Positions 42,514 through 53,202 of a DNA stretch of 53,202 nt are shown piece by piece. Position 1 is the stretch's first letter. Each line of letters begins with the position of its first letter. Under the pieces are notes generated by a model. That model searched no databases. It was not told the origin of the DNA and saw nothing but the letters and a program-made list of their open reading frames with translations. The position numbers and the translations under genes were made by a program. This DNA is from an uncultured bacterium (GTDB taxonomy: Bacteria; JAAXHH01), in NCBI GenBank assembly GCA_913051705.1, contig CAJXCW010000004.1, positions 1 through 53,202 on the forward strand. Reading direction: 5' to 3'.

Positions 42514-45279
42514 ATGGCCTCAAATAATTTGAACAGTTTCGGTGCGCGGACTGAGTTGACGGTGGGAGCCCGGACCTATACCTATTATTCGCTCGAGACG
42601 GCATCTCAGGCGGGTTTGGGAGATCTCAGCAGATTGCCGATTTCGTTAAAAATCATGCTTGAGAATATGCTTCGGCATGAAGACGGTATTTCGGTCGGCC
42701 GGGAGGACATGGAAGCGATCGTTCAGAGCGCTGCGGGCGGTCGTTCAGAAAAAGAAATCGCTTTTCGACCGGCACGGGTGCTTATGCAGGATTTTACCGG
42801 GGTGCCGGCGGTGGTGGATCTGGCGGCGATGCGGGATGCCATCAGGCAACTGGGTGGCGATGCGGATCGTATCAATCCGTTACAGGCGGTCGACCTGGTC
42901 ATCGACCATTCCGTACAGGTCGATGAATTCGGTACCCCACGTGCCTTTGCAGCCAATGTAGAACGGGAATTTGAACGTAATCAGGAACGCTATCTCTTCC
43001 TGAAATGGGGACAGAACGCATTCAATAATTTCCGTGTGGTGCCGCCGGGAACGGGCATTGTCCATCAGGTCAACCTCGAATACCTGGCTAAAGTGGTTTA
43101 TACGCAAGATCAGGATGGCGTTACGATGGCGTATCCCGATACGCTGGTGGGCACCGATTCTCATACGACGATGATCAATGGAATCGGGGTGGTTGGTTGG
43201 GGAGTTGGAGGGATAGAGGCAGAGGCTGCGATGCTCGGGCAGCCGGTATCGATGCTGATACCGACCGTCGTCGGATTCAAATTGTTGGGTGAATTGCCGG
43301 CCGGGGCGACGGCGACCGATCTGGTATTGACCGTGACCCAGATGCTTCGTGCGCATGGCGTGGTCGGTAAGTTTGTCGAGTTCTACGGCCCGGGGCTGGA
43401 CAGCCTGAGCCTGGCCGACCGGGCTACCATCGCCAACATGGCCCCGGAATACGGGGCGACGGTGGGCTTTTTCCCCATTGATGCGGAAACGCTGGCCTAT
43501 ATGGATCTGACCGGCAGGGACGAGGACATCATCGCCCTGACGGAAGCCTATATGAAAACGCAGGGGCTGTTCCGCACCAATGAGACCCCCGATCCGATCT
43601 TTTCGGAGACGCTGGGACTGGACATCAGCACGGTCGAGCCGAGCATGTCCGGCCCACGCCGCCCGCAGGACCGGGTGGCGCTGACGCAGTCCAAACGGAC
43701 GTTTCGTCGGGAACTATCGTCCATGCTGGCTGATGAAAACCAGGGGCTGACGGCGGATGCTATCGATCAGTGGATCGATGGCAATGGACATACGCCGGAT
43801 TCGCTGGGCACGTTGACGAAGACCACGACCGTCCATCTCAATGACGGACCGCACGAACTTGAGCACGGTTCTGTGGTGATTGCAGCGATTACGAGTTGTA
43901 CCAATACCTCGAATCCTGCGGTCATGGCTGCGGCCGGCTTGCTGGCCAAAAAAGCGGTGGAGCGGGGTCTGTCGAGTAAGCCGTGGGTGAAGACCAGTCT
44001 GGCGCCCGGCTCTAAGGCTGTGACGAACTATCTAAAAGATATGGGGCTTCTCGCCTACCTAGAGCAGTTGAATTTCCATGTGGTCGGCTATGGTTGTACC
44101 ACCTGCATCGGCAACAGCGGTCCGGTGCCGGCGCCGATATCAGATGCGATGATGGACGCGGATCTGGTGGCTGCGGCCGTGTTGAGCGGCAACCGCAACT
44201 TCGAAGGGCGTATAAATCCGATCGTCAAGGCCAACTATCTGGCCTCACCACCGCTGGTGGTCGCCTATGCGCTGGCCGGTCGTATGGATTTCGATCCGTA
44301 CAGCGAGGCGATCGGCACGGATCAAGAGGGGAAAGAGGTGTACCTGAACGACATCTGGCCGACCTCTCAGGAGGTGCAGGATGCCATCCGGAACTCTGTA
44401 AAACGGCCGTTATTTCAGTCTATATATGCCGACGTATTTACCGGCGATGAGCAATGGGGGACGCTGGCCTCACCGTCTGGTGAATTATACGCGTGGGATG
44501 ATGTATCGACCTATGTGAAGCTGCCACCGTATTTCGAGGGTATGTCGCTTGAGCCGCCGGAAATTGAAGATATTCGCGGCGCCCGGGTGCTGGCAATCGT
44601 CGGCGATTCGGTCACGACAGATCATATTTCTCCTGCCGGCTCAATCCAGAAGGACAGCCCGGCAGGCCGCTATCTGATAGAACACGGCGTAGAGCCGAGG
44701 GCGTTTAATTCATATGGCGCCCGGCGCGGCAATCATGAGGTGATGATGCGCGGTACATTCGCCAACATCCGTCTGCGCAACCTGATGGCGCCGGGCACCG
44801 AGGGTGGCTGGACAAAGCTATCCTCCGATGCTGAACCGGTGACGATTTACGATGCGGCGATGAAATATAAGGAAAACGGCACGCCGCTGGTCGTCATTGC
44901 CGGGAAGGAATACGGCATGGGTTCATCGCGGGACTGGGCGGCCAAAGGGCCGAATCTGCTCGGTGTGAAAGCTGCTATCGCCGAGAATTACGAACGGATT
45001 CACCGTAGCAACCTGATCGGTATGGGCATTCTACCCCTTCAGTTCAAAGACGATGAAAACCGGGATACGCACGGTCTGACGGGCTTTGAAACGTTCGACA
45101 TCGAAGGCATCGCCAGCGGCATCACGCCGGGCCAGGATGTTACCGTACGCGTCACGGCCGACGATGGTTCGACCAAAATATTGACCGTGACGGTGCGCAT
45201 TGATACGCCGGTGGAGGTGGAATACTATCGCCACGGCGGCATCCTGCAATATGTGCTGCGTGGATTGTTGAAGGGATAA
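42514..45279 (+). CDS. acnA: Aconitate hydratase, AcnA type
   Basis: A 921-residue [4Fe-4S] enzyme of the citrate cycle, interconverting citrate and isocitrate. The cluster cysteines lie in [10 protein letters not shown] and [11 protein letters not shown], and substrate-binding [23 protein letters not shown] and [13 protein letters not shown] are intact. Length matches bacterial AcnA/IRP1-type aconitase. The start at 42514 gives the usual N-terminus; the open frame upstream runs over the palindrome and HerA end and is not used. Ribosome site CGGAG is nine bases away. GAPDH follows 52 bases downstream. Confidence 0.95.
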   Translation: MASNNLNSFGARTELTVGARTYTYYSLETASQAGLGDLSRLPISLKIMLENMLRHEDGISVGREDMEAIVQSAAGGRSEKEIAFRPARVLMQDFTGVPAVVDLAAMRDAIRQLGGDADRINPLQAVDLVIDHSVQVDEFGTPRAFAANVEREFERNQERYLFLKWGQNAFNNFRVVPPGTGIVHQVNLEYLAKVVYTQDQDGVTMAYPDTLVGTDSHTTMINGIGVVGWGVGGIEAEAAMLGQPVSMLIPTVVGFKLLGELPAGATATDLVLTVTQMLRAHGVVGKFVEFYGPGLDSLSLADRATIANMAPEYGATVGFFPIDAETLAYMDLTGRDEDIIALTEAYMKTQGLFRTNETPDPIFSETLGLDISTVEPSMSGPRRPQDRVALTQSKRTFRRELSSMLADENQGLTADAIDQWIDGNGHTPDSLGTLTKTTTVHLNDGPHELEHGSVVIAAITSCTNTSNPAVMAAAGLLAKKAVERGLSSKPWVKTSLAPGSKAVTNYLKDMGLLAYLEQLNFHVVGYGCTTCIGNSGPVPAPISDAMMDADLVAAAVLSGNRNFEGRINPIVKANYLASPPLVVAYALAGRMDFDPYSEAIGTDQEGKEVYLNDIWPTSQEVQDAIRNSVKRPLFQSIYADVFTGDEQWGTLASPSGELYAWDDVSTYVKLPPYFEGMSLEPPEIEDIRGARVLAIVGDSVTTDHISPAGSIQKDSPAGRYLIEHGVEPRAFNSYGARRGNHEVMMRGTFANIRLRNLMAPGTEGGWTKLSSDAEPVTIYDAAMKYKENGTPLVVIAGKEYGMGSSRDWAAKGPNLLGVKAAIAENYERIHRSNLIGMGILPLQFKDDENRDTHGLTGFETFDIEGIASGITPGQDVTVRVTADDGSTKILTVTVRIDTPVEVEYYRHGGILQYVLRGLLKG

Positions 45280-45286
45280 ACCGTAA

Positions 45287-46330
<1,044 letters not shown>

Positions 46331-46336
46331 TTTACC

Positions 46337-48802
46337 ATGACCATCTCCCATCTGCTGGATGAACTGATTCATAGTACCTACTACCGCGATCAAGTCGCCT
46401 GGATCGAGCGGCTGCCGGAGCGGCCAGCGCAGTATGCCGAGCCGAAACAGCCGCTGCATCCTACCTTGAAGTCTATCCTCGAAGCGCTCGACATCCGACA
46501 ATTGTACACGCACCAGACGATGGCGCTCGATGCGGTCCGGGCGGGTGGGCATGTGGTCATCGTGACCTCGACGGCCAGCGGTAAAACCCTCTGTTACAAT
46601 ATTCCCGTTTTAGAAACGATCCTCGAACATCCTGGTACGAGAGCGCTGTACCTGTTTCCTACCAAGGCGTTGGCGCAGGATCAGCTTAAAGGGCTACTTC
46701 GATATCGTGAGGTGCTGCCGGACCTGCCGCTTCTGGCCGGTACCTACGATGGCGATACACCGCCGAACACCCGCCGCAAGCTTCGGGATGAGGGCAACAT
46801 CATCCTGACCAACCCGGATATGCTTCATCAGGGTATTATTCCGAATCATACCCGCTGGGGCGAGTTCTTTTCCAGCCTGAAGTATGTTGTTATCGACGAG
46901 ATTCACGCCTATCGAGGCATCTTCGGATCCAATGTCGCTAATGTGATTCGCCGGCTGACGCGCATCTGCCGGCACTACGGGACCAATCCCCAGTTTATCT
47001 GCTGTTCAGCCACTATTGCCAACCCGCAGGAGCTGGCCGAAAACCTCACGGGTGTATCGTTGACAACGATTACCGGCGATCATGACGGCTCGCCCAAAGG
47101 ACCCAAGTCGTTTGTCCTTTGGAATCCGCCGTATCTGGATGATTCCATGGTGGAACGCCGGGCGGCCAACAGTGACGCCCGGGATTTGATGGTGGAACTG
47201 ATCCGCCGCCGTTTTCCTACGATCGCTTTTGTACGGACCCGTAACGGGGCCGAACTACTTTACCGGTATTGTCAGGAGGGATTACAGCATCATAGTCCTT
47301 CTCTGGCCCGTTCGATACGGGCATATCGCAGTGGTTATCTGCCGGAGGAACGCCGCGAGATCGAGCGTCAGCTTTTCGAAGGAGAACTGTTAGGTGTCAC
47401 GAGCACCAGTGCCCTGGAACTCGGGATTGATGTCGGTTCGCTGTCGGCCAGCCTGATGGTCGGCTATCCGGGTACGATTTCCAGTACATGGCAGCAGGCG
47501 GGCCGGGCGGGCCGGGGAACGGAGGAGAGCCTGGCTATCCTTATTGCGCACAACACGCCGATTGATCAGTATCTGATGCAGAACCCTAAATATTTCTTTG
47601 GTGAATCGCCTGAAAATGCGGTCATCGATCCATCCAATCCGTATATCGTCCTCGGGCATTTGCGTTGTGCCGCCCGCGAGTTGCCCATCGGCGTAGAAGA
47701 CGAAACGCTCTTCGGCGAATATGCGCCGGCCGTGCTCGACATCCTCCAGGAGAGCGGTCAGGTACGACCGCTCAACGGCAAATGGTACTGGACCGGCGGC
47801 GGTTACCCGGCTTCCGAGGTCAGCCTGCGTAATATCAATGACAATACCTATACCATCGTCGATACAACGGGCGATGAAAATCAGGTCATCGGCTCCATCG
47901 ACGAGATCGGCGCCTTCACACAGACGCATACCGAGGCAGTGTATCTGCACGATGCGGAGACCTATTTCGTCGATAATCTGGATCTGGCTCAGCGTATCGC
48001 GTATATCCGTAAGGCGGATGTGGATTATTATACCCAGTCGATCACGGAAGCGAACATCCGGGTCGATCAGGAAGAGGTACAGCGGAAATGGAATAAAACA
48101 GGTGTACACTTTGGTGATGTCACCGTCACCACGACCGTGTACATGTTCCGCAAGATCAAGTTCGGATCGCGTGACAGCATTGGATACGGCAATCTGGATT
48201 TACCGCCGCAGGATCTGCAGACCAATGCCGTATGGCTGGTGCCGCCGTTGGGGACATTAAAGAAGGTCAAAGAGGCCGGACGTTTACCGGTTGAAGGTAT
48301 GCTGGCTATCGCGAATGTTATTACAGAAGTTATTCCTTTATTTTCCATGTGTGATGTGGTGGATATCGGCGGTACGGTGGATTCATCCAATACTGGTGTG
48401 CCCACCCTGTTTGTATATGATAAATACCCCGGCGGCCTGGGGTTTGCCCAGAAGGTGTACGACATTATGGAACAGGTCGTCGAAGGGTGCTGGACGCTGA
48501 TTCATGCGTGCCGATGCGAAGACGGCTGTCCGTCGTGCGTCGGTTCTCCGGTGCCTATCTATGTGCAGCACGGGCCGGATACGGAGATTAAAGGGCGGAT
48601 TCCGGATAAAGAGGCTGCGCTGGTGATCTTACACGATCTGCTTGGTAAGGAACCCTATATTCCCAAGCCCGTCACACATCCGCGTGTAAGTACGGTCGAG
48701 GTAGCGGCTAGGCCGGAAGCACCCAAGCGGGAGGTGAAACCGCTACCCGAATCGGTGGAATTGCGTATTCGGCAGCGCGTGCAGGGGATGAAGAAGAAAT
48801 GA
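46337..48802 (+). CDS. DEAD/DEAH-box helicase with DUF1998 zinc domain (MrfA/YprA-like)
   Basis: An 821-residue superfamily 2 helicase like MrfA, which repairs mitomycin-type DNA adducts. Seen are the Q-motif region YTHQTMALDAV, Walker A TSTASGKTL, Walker B VIDEIHAYRGIFGSN, motif III CCSATIANP, and motif VI QAGRAGRGT. The C-terminal DUF1998 domain has the four-Cys cluster CRCEDGCPSC (about residues 722-731). It begins six bases after the GAPDH stop with no visible ribosome site, which suggests coupling. MrfB, the usual exonuclease partner, is not next to it. Confidence 0.92.
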   Translation: MTISHLLDELIHSTYYRDQVAWIERLPERPAQYAEPKQPLHPTLKSILEALDIRQLYTHQTMALDAVRAGGHVVIVTSTASGKTLCYNIPVLETILEHPGTRALYLFPTKALAQDQLKGLLRYREVLPDLPLLAGTYDGDTPPNTRRKLRDEGNIILTNPDMLHQGIIPNHTRWGEFFSSLKYVVIDEIHAYRGIFGSNVANVIRRLTRICRHYGTNPQFICCSATIANPQELAENLTGVSLTTITGDHDGSPKGPKSFVLWNPPYLDDSMVERRAANSDARDLMVELIRRRFPTIAFVRTRNGAELLYRYCQEGLQHHSPSLARSIRAYRSGYLPEERREIERQLFEGELLGVTSTSALELGIDVGSLSASLMVGYPGTISSTWQQAGRAGRGTEESLAILIAHNTPIDQYLMQNPKYFFGESPENAVIDPSNPYIVLGHLRCAARELPIGVEDETLFGEYAPAVLDILQESGQVRPLNGKWYWTGGGYPASEVSLRNINDNTYTIVDTTGDENQVIGSIDEIGAFTQTHTEAVYLHDAETYFVDNLDLAQRIAYIRKADVDYYTQSITEANIRVDQEEVQRKWNKTGVHFGDVTVTTTVYMFRKIKFGSRDSIGYGNLDLPPQDLQTNAVWLVPPLGTLKKVKEAGRLPVEGMLAIANVITEVIPLFSMCDVVDIGGTVDSSNTGVPTLFVYDKYPGGLGFAQKVYDIMEQVVEGCWTLIHACRCEDGCPSCVGSPVPIYVQHGPDTEIKGRIPDKEAALVILHDLLGKEPYIPKPVTHPRVSTVEVAARPEAPKREVKPLPESVELRIRQRVQGMKKK

Positions 48803-48824
48803 CAACCTGTTTGGATGGAAACTT

Positions 48825-51242
48825 ATGCGTTTGATTATACACCTTTTTCTTCTCACACTATCTGTAGTCGGAACAGTATCTGCCCAACAGGCGGAACTGC
48901 CGAAGTTGCTGGTGATTGATTATGCTATGGGGTATCCGGAGCAGAATGCGGGCGTGATGAGCGTATTTACGGAGGCGGGGTTCGAGGTCCATTATCGTCC
49001 GTATTATCCGGCGATGACGGGGTGGGATGTGTTGACGTACGATGTCATTGTTCTGATGGGCGGCGGTGATCCGGGCATGAGCCTATTTGAGACGGAGTTG
49101 GCAATCAGCTTTGTTGCGCGGGGTAAGGTTTTGATTCTGGCGACGCCGGCTGACTCGGAATATGGAGGGGACAGGAAGGTCAATCCCGGTATTCACGACC
49201 GGTTCATGTTCAACAGGCTGATGAACCGGCTGAATATCAGATTGTATGCGGTCGGTAAGACAAACGACACCAGTGTTGCATTAAGCCCTGTTGTCTCTTT
49301 TGAACCAGCTCCGGATCATATCGTAGGGGAGGGTTTGGCCGGTGCTGTTTCAGTGCGGGCGAGCACCCGTATTCTGGTCGGCGTCTATGCCGAGCCGTTG
49401 CTGGTCGAGCCGGAGATGGACGAGGCGCCTGTGGCGACAGAAACGACGATAACCGAAGATCCAGAAGTGAAAATGGTTCGCCGCCGTATTCGCGTACAGG
49501 CCTCGGAAGCCATCCCGGATGAAGAGATCGAACTGCTGCTACGAGGGCCTCAGCAATTACGGGCCTGGTTGTATTATAAAAATCGGGCGCAGCCCACCCC
49601 GACTGACTGGACGCCTTCTGAATTTAACGGTCGTGTCGTCAGGGCTACGCCTGATACGATCACGGTTCGTGTCTCCGGCAACCGCTGGGGCTCTGAGTAT
49701 GGCCTTGTCGGGGTTCCGGTCCCGGTTGTTGCCGTGACCTTCGTCAAACGAGAAGTACCGGAAGACATTGAATCGGATGAAGACCTGGCATCGTTGTTGG
49801 CCTCAAGCGATGATGTGGGGCGATTGGCTGTGGCGGCTGTAGGACGCACCGACCGTTTGCAAAAGGGATTTGTCGTGGCGGTTGATCGCCATCTCCTGAA
49901 TACCTTGAGTCGCCCCATGCCCCCTATCGGTATCACCCCGCTCACGCGTGTCGATCAAGCGCGCCTGGCTGACTTTCTGGTCCGTTTGGGACGGTATATT
50001 CGCACCACCCTGCTTGAACAACCTGATACCTGGTCGCCGGAACATCCTTTTCCAGTACCCCGTATTCCCGGGATTCAAAAACCGAAATTCCGGATCAGTG
50101 AGACGCCGGTGCTCAGTACGTTGCCTGAGCGCGTAACCGTACTGAGCAATCTAAAACATCCTGCGGATCTCATGAGGCCCCCTGCTGCTGGAATGCCTAC
50201 AGAACCTCTGCACGGGATCTGGGATTATGTATTCCGGCAGGATGATCGTATCACCTCTCTGGTTACCTCTCTGTCTGATCTGGGTTTGAACTTTTTATGG
50301 ACGGTCGCTCCAGTAGCCAGTTATGATCCGGGCTCTCCATCGGCGCAGAGTATGTCTCTGGATACATGGGGCCAGTCTATAGCCGATACATTGGACGGCT
50401 CATCCGTCGCCTGGTATGCCGGCTTGAGCATACCCGAGGACATGCAGGACGTATATCAAGAGGCCGTGGATACCCACGGTGATCCGATCGGGCTGCCGTC
50501 CTGGTTCGATATGTCCTATTTAAAGCGATACTGGTTCGACCCATCCCGGACGATCGCAAGATACAGCCAGGACCATCCTGCATTAAAAGGGATCATCCAT
50601 GACTGGGATGCGCATATCAACCGGGATGCCCGATCCTATAACAGGACCGATGCGTTTGAGGATACGCACTTTCTTTATTTTGTCCGCTATCTGGCGAAAA
50701 ACGGATTCTATCGCGGTGATGATTTTAATACGATGAAGAGATTGGAGCGGAAGGACCGATTTGAATGGTTGATGAAATCGGGGTATCTTGAAGCATATTA
50801 CCAAATTCTGGAATCGAATGCCGAGAGGCTGGGTAGACTGTATCGGCAGGCCATGGACGAAATAAATCCGGCCCTGCATCATGGCGCTTTTATCCGCACT
50901 TTGGAGCCGTCGTGGTTTCAAATCGGTTTCTGGCGTGGCGTGGGCACCCCGGAGCGCCCGTTTATCGTGCTGACTTATGAACGTCCGCCCGACTGGTACA
51001 ACAAGTTTCTACGTGATCGCGGCGTTTCAGTTCGCCTGGTTCCGATCGGTCTTTTAGGGCTTCTGAACGAAGAGAATGTCACAGATGTCCTCCAGGCCGC
51101 CGCCGGACATGGGAGTTACGGTCTGGAACGCGGGATCTTTCTGGTCGCTGATCCGGAAAGCGAGCAGGATTTGAGTTCACCGCCTGAAAGTTTGCCGCGT
51201 ACACTGTTGCTGGACAGCATTCGGGAGGCGAATAGGAAGTAG
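48825..51242 (+). CDS. Secreted protein of unknown function (805 aa)
   Basis: A signal peptide (LIIHLFLLTLSVVGTVSAQ) precedes an N-terminal GATase/ThuA-like Rossmann segment (LLVIDYAMGYPEQNAGVMSVFTEAG to YDVIVLMGGGDPG). The middle contains a charged, acidic stretch (about 190-235). The second half (residues about 450-770) resembles a TIM-barrel glycoside-hydrolase-like or DUF4434-type fold: DRITSLVTSLSDLGLNFLW, DMSYLKRYWFDPSRT, KGIIHDWDAHINRD, AMDEINPALHHGAFI and PFIVLTYERPPDWYN. No family is recognised with confidence and no catalytic pair is proven, although IIHDWDAH and LTYERPP hold candidate acids. Probably periplasmic or extracellular. Confidence 0.75.
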   Translation: MRLIIHLFLLTLSVVGTVSAQQAELPKLLVIDYAMGYPEQNAGVMSVFTEAGFEVHYRPYYPAMTGWDVLTYDVIVLMGGGDPGMSLFETELAISFVARGKVLILATPADSEYGGDRKVNPGIHDRFMFNRLMNRLNIRLYAVGKTNDTSVALSPVVSFEPAPDHIVGEGLAGAVSVRASTRILVGVYAEPLLVEPEMDEAPVATETTITEDPEVKMVRRRIRVQASEAIPDEEIELLLRGPQQLRAWLYYKNRAQPTPTDWTPSEFNGRVVRATPDTITVRVSGNRWGSEYGLVGVPVPVVAVTFVKREVPEDIESDEDLASLLASSDDVGRLAVAAVGRTDRLQKGFVVAVDRHLLNTLSRPMPPIGITPLTRVDQARLADFLVRLGRYIRTTLLEQPDTWSPEHPFPVPRIPGIQKPKFRISETPVLSTLPERVTVLSNLKHPADLMRPPAAGMPTEPLHGIWDYVFRQDDRITSLVTSLSDLGLNFLWTVAPVASYDPGSPSAQSMSLDTWGQSIADTLDGSSVAWYAGLSIPEDMQDVYQEAVDTHGDPIGLPSWFDMSYLKRYWFDPSRTIARYSQDHPALKGIIHDWDAHINRDARSYNRTDAFEDTHFLYFVRYLAKNGFYRGDDFNTMKRLERKDRFEWLMKSGYLEAYYQILESNAERLGRLYRQAMDEINPALHHGAFIRTLEPSWFQIGFWRGVGTPERPFIVLTYERPPDWYNKFLRDRGVSVRLVPIGLLGLLNEENVTDVLQAAAGHGSYGLERGIFLVADPESEQDLSSPPESLPRTLLLDSIREANRK

Positions 51243-51276
51243 ATGGTGTATGTCGTCAGAATCCAGGTCTATTACA

Positions 51277-53202
51277 TCACTCATACCGCAACGTCTGTAC
51301 CGGGTTGGCCAGGGCCGCGCGTATCGCATGATAACTCAGGGTCGCCAGCGCGATAAGAATGCTCGACAGGGCCGCCAGCAGAAACGTCCATGGGCCGATA
51401 TCAATACGGTAAGTGAACGCCGCCAGCCACCGGCTGATGCCGAAATACGCCATGGGCCAGGCGAATACCGCAGCGATCGCCACCAACTTGATGAAGTCTA
51501 TCGATACAAGCTGGACCATATCGGGTACGGACGCACCGAGTACTTTCCTGATGGCGATCTCTTTGATACGATTGGTGACCGCCAACGTGGCCAGGCCGAA
51601 CAGACCGAGACAGGCGATCAGGATGGTCAGTGCCGATGCATATCCTATGATCTGACTCCATCGTTCCTCCGCCTGATACTGATTGGCGATATCGTCATCA
51701 AGGAACGAATGGAAAAACGGCGTCTCGGGTGCCACCAGCCCCCATTGTTTTTCGAGCAGCGCCATCGTATCGGATATTCTGCGCGTTCTGACCTTGACTA
51801 GAATAGCGCCGATGCTCCTTGATATTTCGGATGCATCGTCATGATAGCCGGCCGGACAGGCACGTGAAGTGATTCGAAATTAAAATCCCTTACCACGCCG
51901 ATGATGACTGGCGGTGCCTCCATGAACCCATCCCCCCAACCGACAAGTTTATGGCCGATGGGTTGTTGAAGATCGAATTCCTTGACGAGAGCTTCATTGA
52001 CCAGTAAAGAGGCGGTAGGATCGGTCGTCAGGTCTCGCGAAAAATCCCGGCCGGCGACCAGTTCCATGTTCATAAGGTTAAGATAATCGTAATCTACGCC
52101 GAACGCCCAGGCCTCTCGTGGCACACGGTCTGCATTTTGCCAGGAGCGACGGTCGCCGCCGCGGGTGAATGAATAGCCAACACCCACCATACCGGCAATT
52201 TCATCGTAGTCCTGCAGGGCATTTCGATACCTTTCAAGTAATGGCCATGACCCACCGCTACCGGCCTGAACGACTACGATGTTTTCATTTTCATACCCCA
52301 GATCTTTCGATAGAAGATACTCCAGTTGCTGCCCCATCAGGCCGGTGCCTATCATGAGCGCAATGGAAAGGGTGTACTGAACGACGACCAGACTGCGGAT
52401 AAGCCTGTTCTTTCCGCCGGTCTTTTCAGATCCTTTCAATACCGCGAACGGCTGGAAACGGGACAGGACAACCGCCGGATAACTGCCTGCAATCAGCCCG
52501 ACGAACAGGAGCAGACCGAGCAGCGCAAGAAGGCTGGCTCCGTTGCCAAGATAACTGATATCGAGATTCTGTAGCGTCAACTGGTTAAATAACGGCAGAA
52601 TCGCCGCAGCCATCAGCACCCCCAGAATGAGGGCTATGCCACTCATCAGAACGGCTTCGCTCCAGAACTGCCGCATCAACTGCCGCCGGTGTGCGCCGAA
52701 CACCTTACGGATGCCCACTTCCAGCGCCCTGCCAGCCGATCGGCCCACCGCCAGGGTCATGAAATTGATACAGGCGATAATAAGGATCAACACGCCAATG
52801 CCCGAAAGAACATAAGAATAGAGTGGATCGTGCGGTGGCACTTCGTAATTGGTACGGATTGCGGGGGTAAGATGTAGTTCCCGTAACGGTTGGAGCTTCA
52901 GTTGAAAGTCATCAGGTTCATCACCGATATACCCGCCGTTTTGTCGGCCTACAATTCGGTTTGCATACTGGACGGCTGTAAATGGGGCCAACGTCCGTTC
53001 GAGTACCTGTGGATCCTGGCCTTCCATCAACTCGATATATAAAGAATTTTTGCTGCCCCAATCGTTGCTTCCGATACGAAGCTTACCGTTCTCGAAGTTT
53101 TCGAAGGAGATGACGAAATCCATCTGGAGACTGGAATTATCGGGTATGTTCTGCATAATACCGCTGATGGTAAATAGGTATTCCGTATTATTGCGCTTGA
53201 TC
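51277..53202 (-). pseudogene. FtsX/MacB-type ABC permease, frameshifted and cut by the window end
   Basis: The 5' part (open through the right window edge; the last ATG is at 53156 but coding begins earlier, NTEYLFTISGI) holds the MacB periplasmic domain, membrane segments (VLSGIGVLILIIACINFMTLAVGRSAG; ALLGLLLFVGLIAGSYPAV) and a second periplasmic region, stopping at 51798 after KYQGASALF. The rest continues in another frame from ILVKVRTRRISDTM to the final helices (IGYASALTILIACLGLFGLATLA; IAIRKVLGAS) and ends at 51277. One missing base (GCG-CT for GCGGCT, about 51805) would rejoin them. Typical full length is about 780-800. Exporter or lipoprotein-type function inferred. The clean single break could be an assembly error. 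Confidence 0.85.

Overview
The window reads as a chromosomal piece of an uncultivated Gram-negative bacterium, most likely of the FCB superphylum (Latescibacterota, Poribacteria or KSB1-like lineages). This placement is inferred from gene content, not from a marker gene. LptD, a LpxL/HtrB-type acyltransferase, a heptosyltransferase, a DUF1207 barrel and a FlgD/T9SS-like C-terminal repeat show an LPS-bearing outer membrane. Sulfatase, PhyH dioxygenase, PmoA-like (DUF6807), ceramidase-like, TIM-barrel isomerase and dockerin genes are typical of such heterotrophs. I saw no rRNA, tRNA or CRISPR.

Left edge (1-5.2 kb): a tyrosine recombinase cut by the window edge is followed by short direct repeats and an epimerase gene lacking its N-terminal half, which looks like an integration scar. 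Next come RidA, a minus-strand BNR-type beta-propeller and three plus-strand ankyrin genes, one frameshifted and one with a Tat signal. From 5.2 to 13.9 kb a minus-strand block encodes a SAF-domain oxidoreductase, a SelA-like PLP enzyme, a class V aminotransferase, a class I/II aminotransferase and an ornithine-cyclodeaminase-like protein. It is interrupted at 9.7-11.5 kb by an AT-rich MjaI-type restriction-modification module whose endonuclease is frameshifted. A sugar-type ABC ATPase and lptD follow on the plus strand (14.1-17.9 kb).

The stretch from 17.9 to 40.4 kb is almost wholly minus strand. It holds DUF58/MoxR, a decayed SWIM zinc-finger gene, and a probable catabolic cluster (DUF6807, sulfatase, class III aminotransferase, ceramidase-like, isomerase, HAD, PhyH, 101-aa protein). 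Then come a secreted cohesin-dockerin-cohesin protein, a PfkB kinase, a heptosyltransferase, an M19 dipeptidase, a lipoprotein, an acyltransferase, threonine synthase and DUF1207. From 40.8 to 51.2 kb the plus strand carries a HerA-like ATPase, aconitase, GAPDH, an MrfA-like helicase and an unassigned secreted 805-aa protein. The right edge holds a frameshifted FtsX/MacB-type permease cut by the window end.

Two themes recur. First, many genes are broken: epimerase, ankyrin, MjaI-like nuclease, SWIM, DUF2442 and permease. These are either real decay or, for the clean one-base shifts, assembly error. Second, the intergenic DNA is rich in heptanucleotide tandem repeats (TGGTGAT, GGGTTCA, GAATTAT types) and in small palindromes with GTAG/CTAC ends that sit on stop codons. 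No wholly new multi-gene system can be proven from sequence alone. The best candidates for undescribed biology are the PLP-enzyme block, the sulfatase/PhyH cluster and the 805-aa secreted protein.
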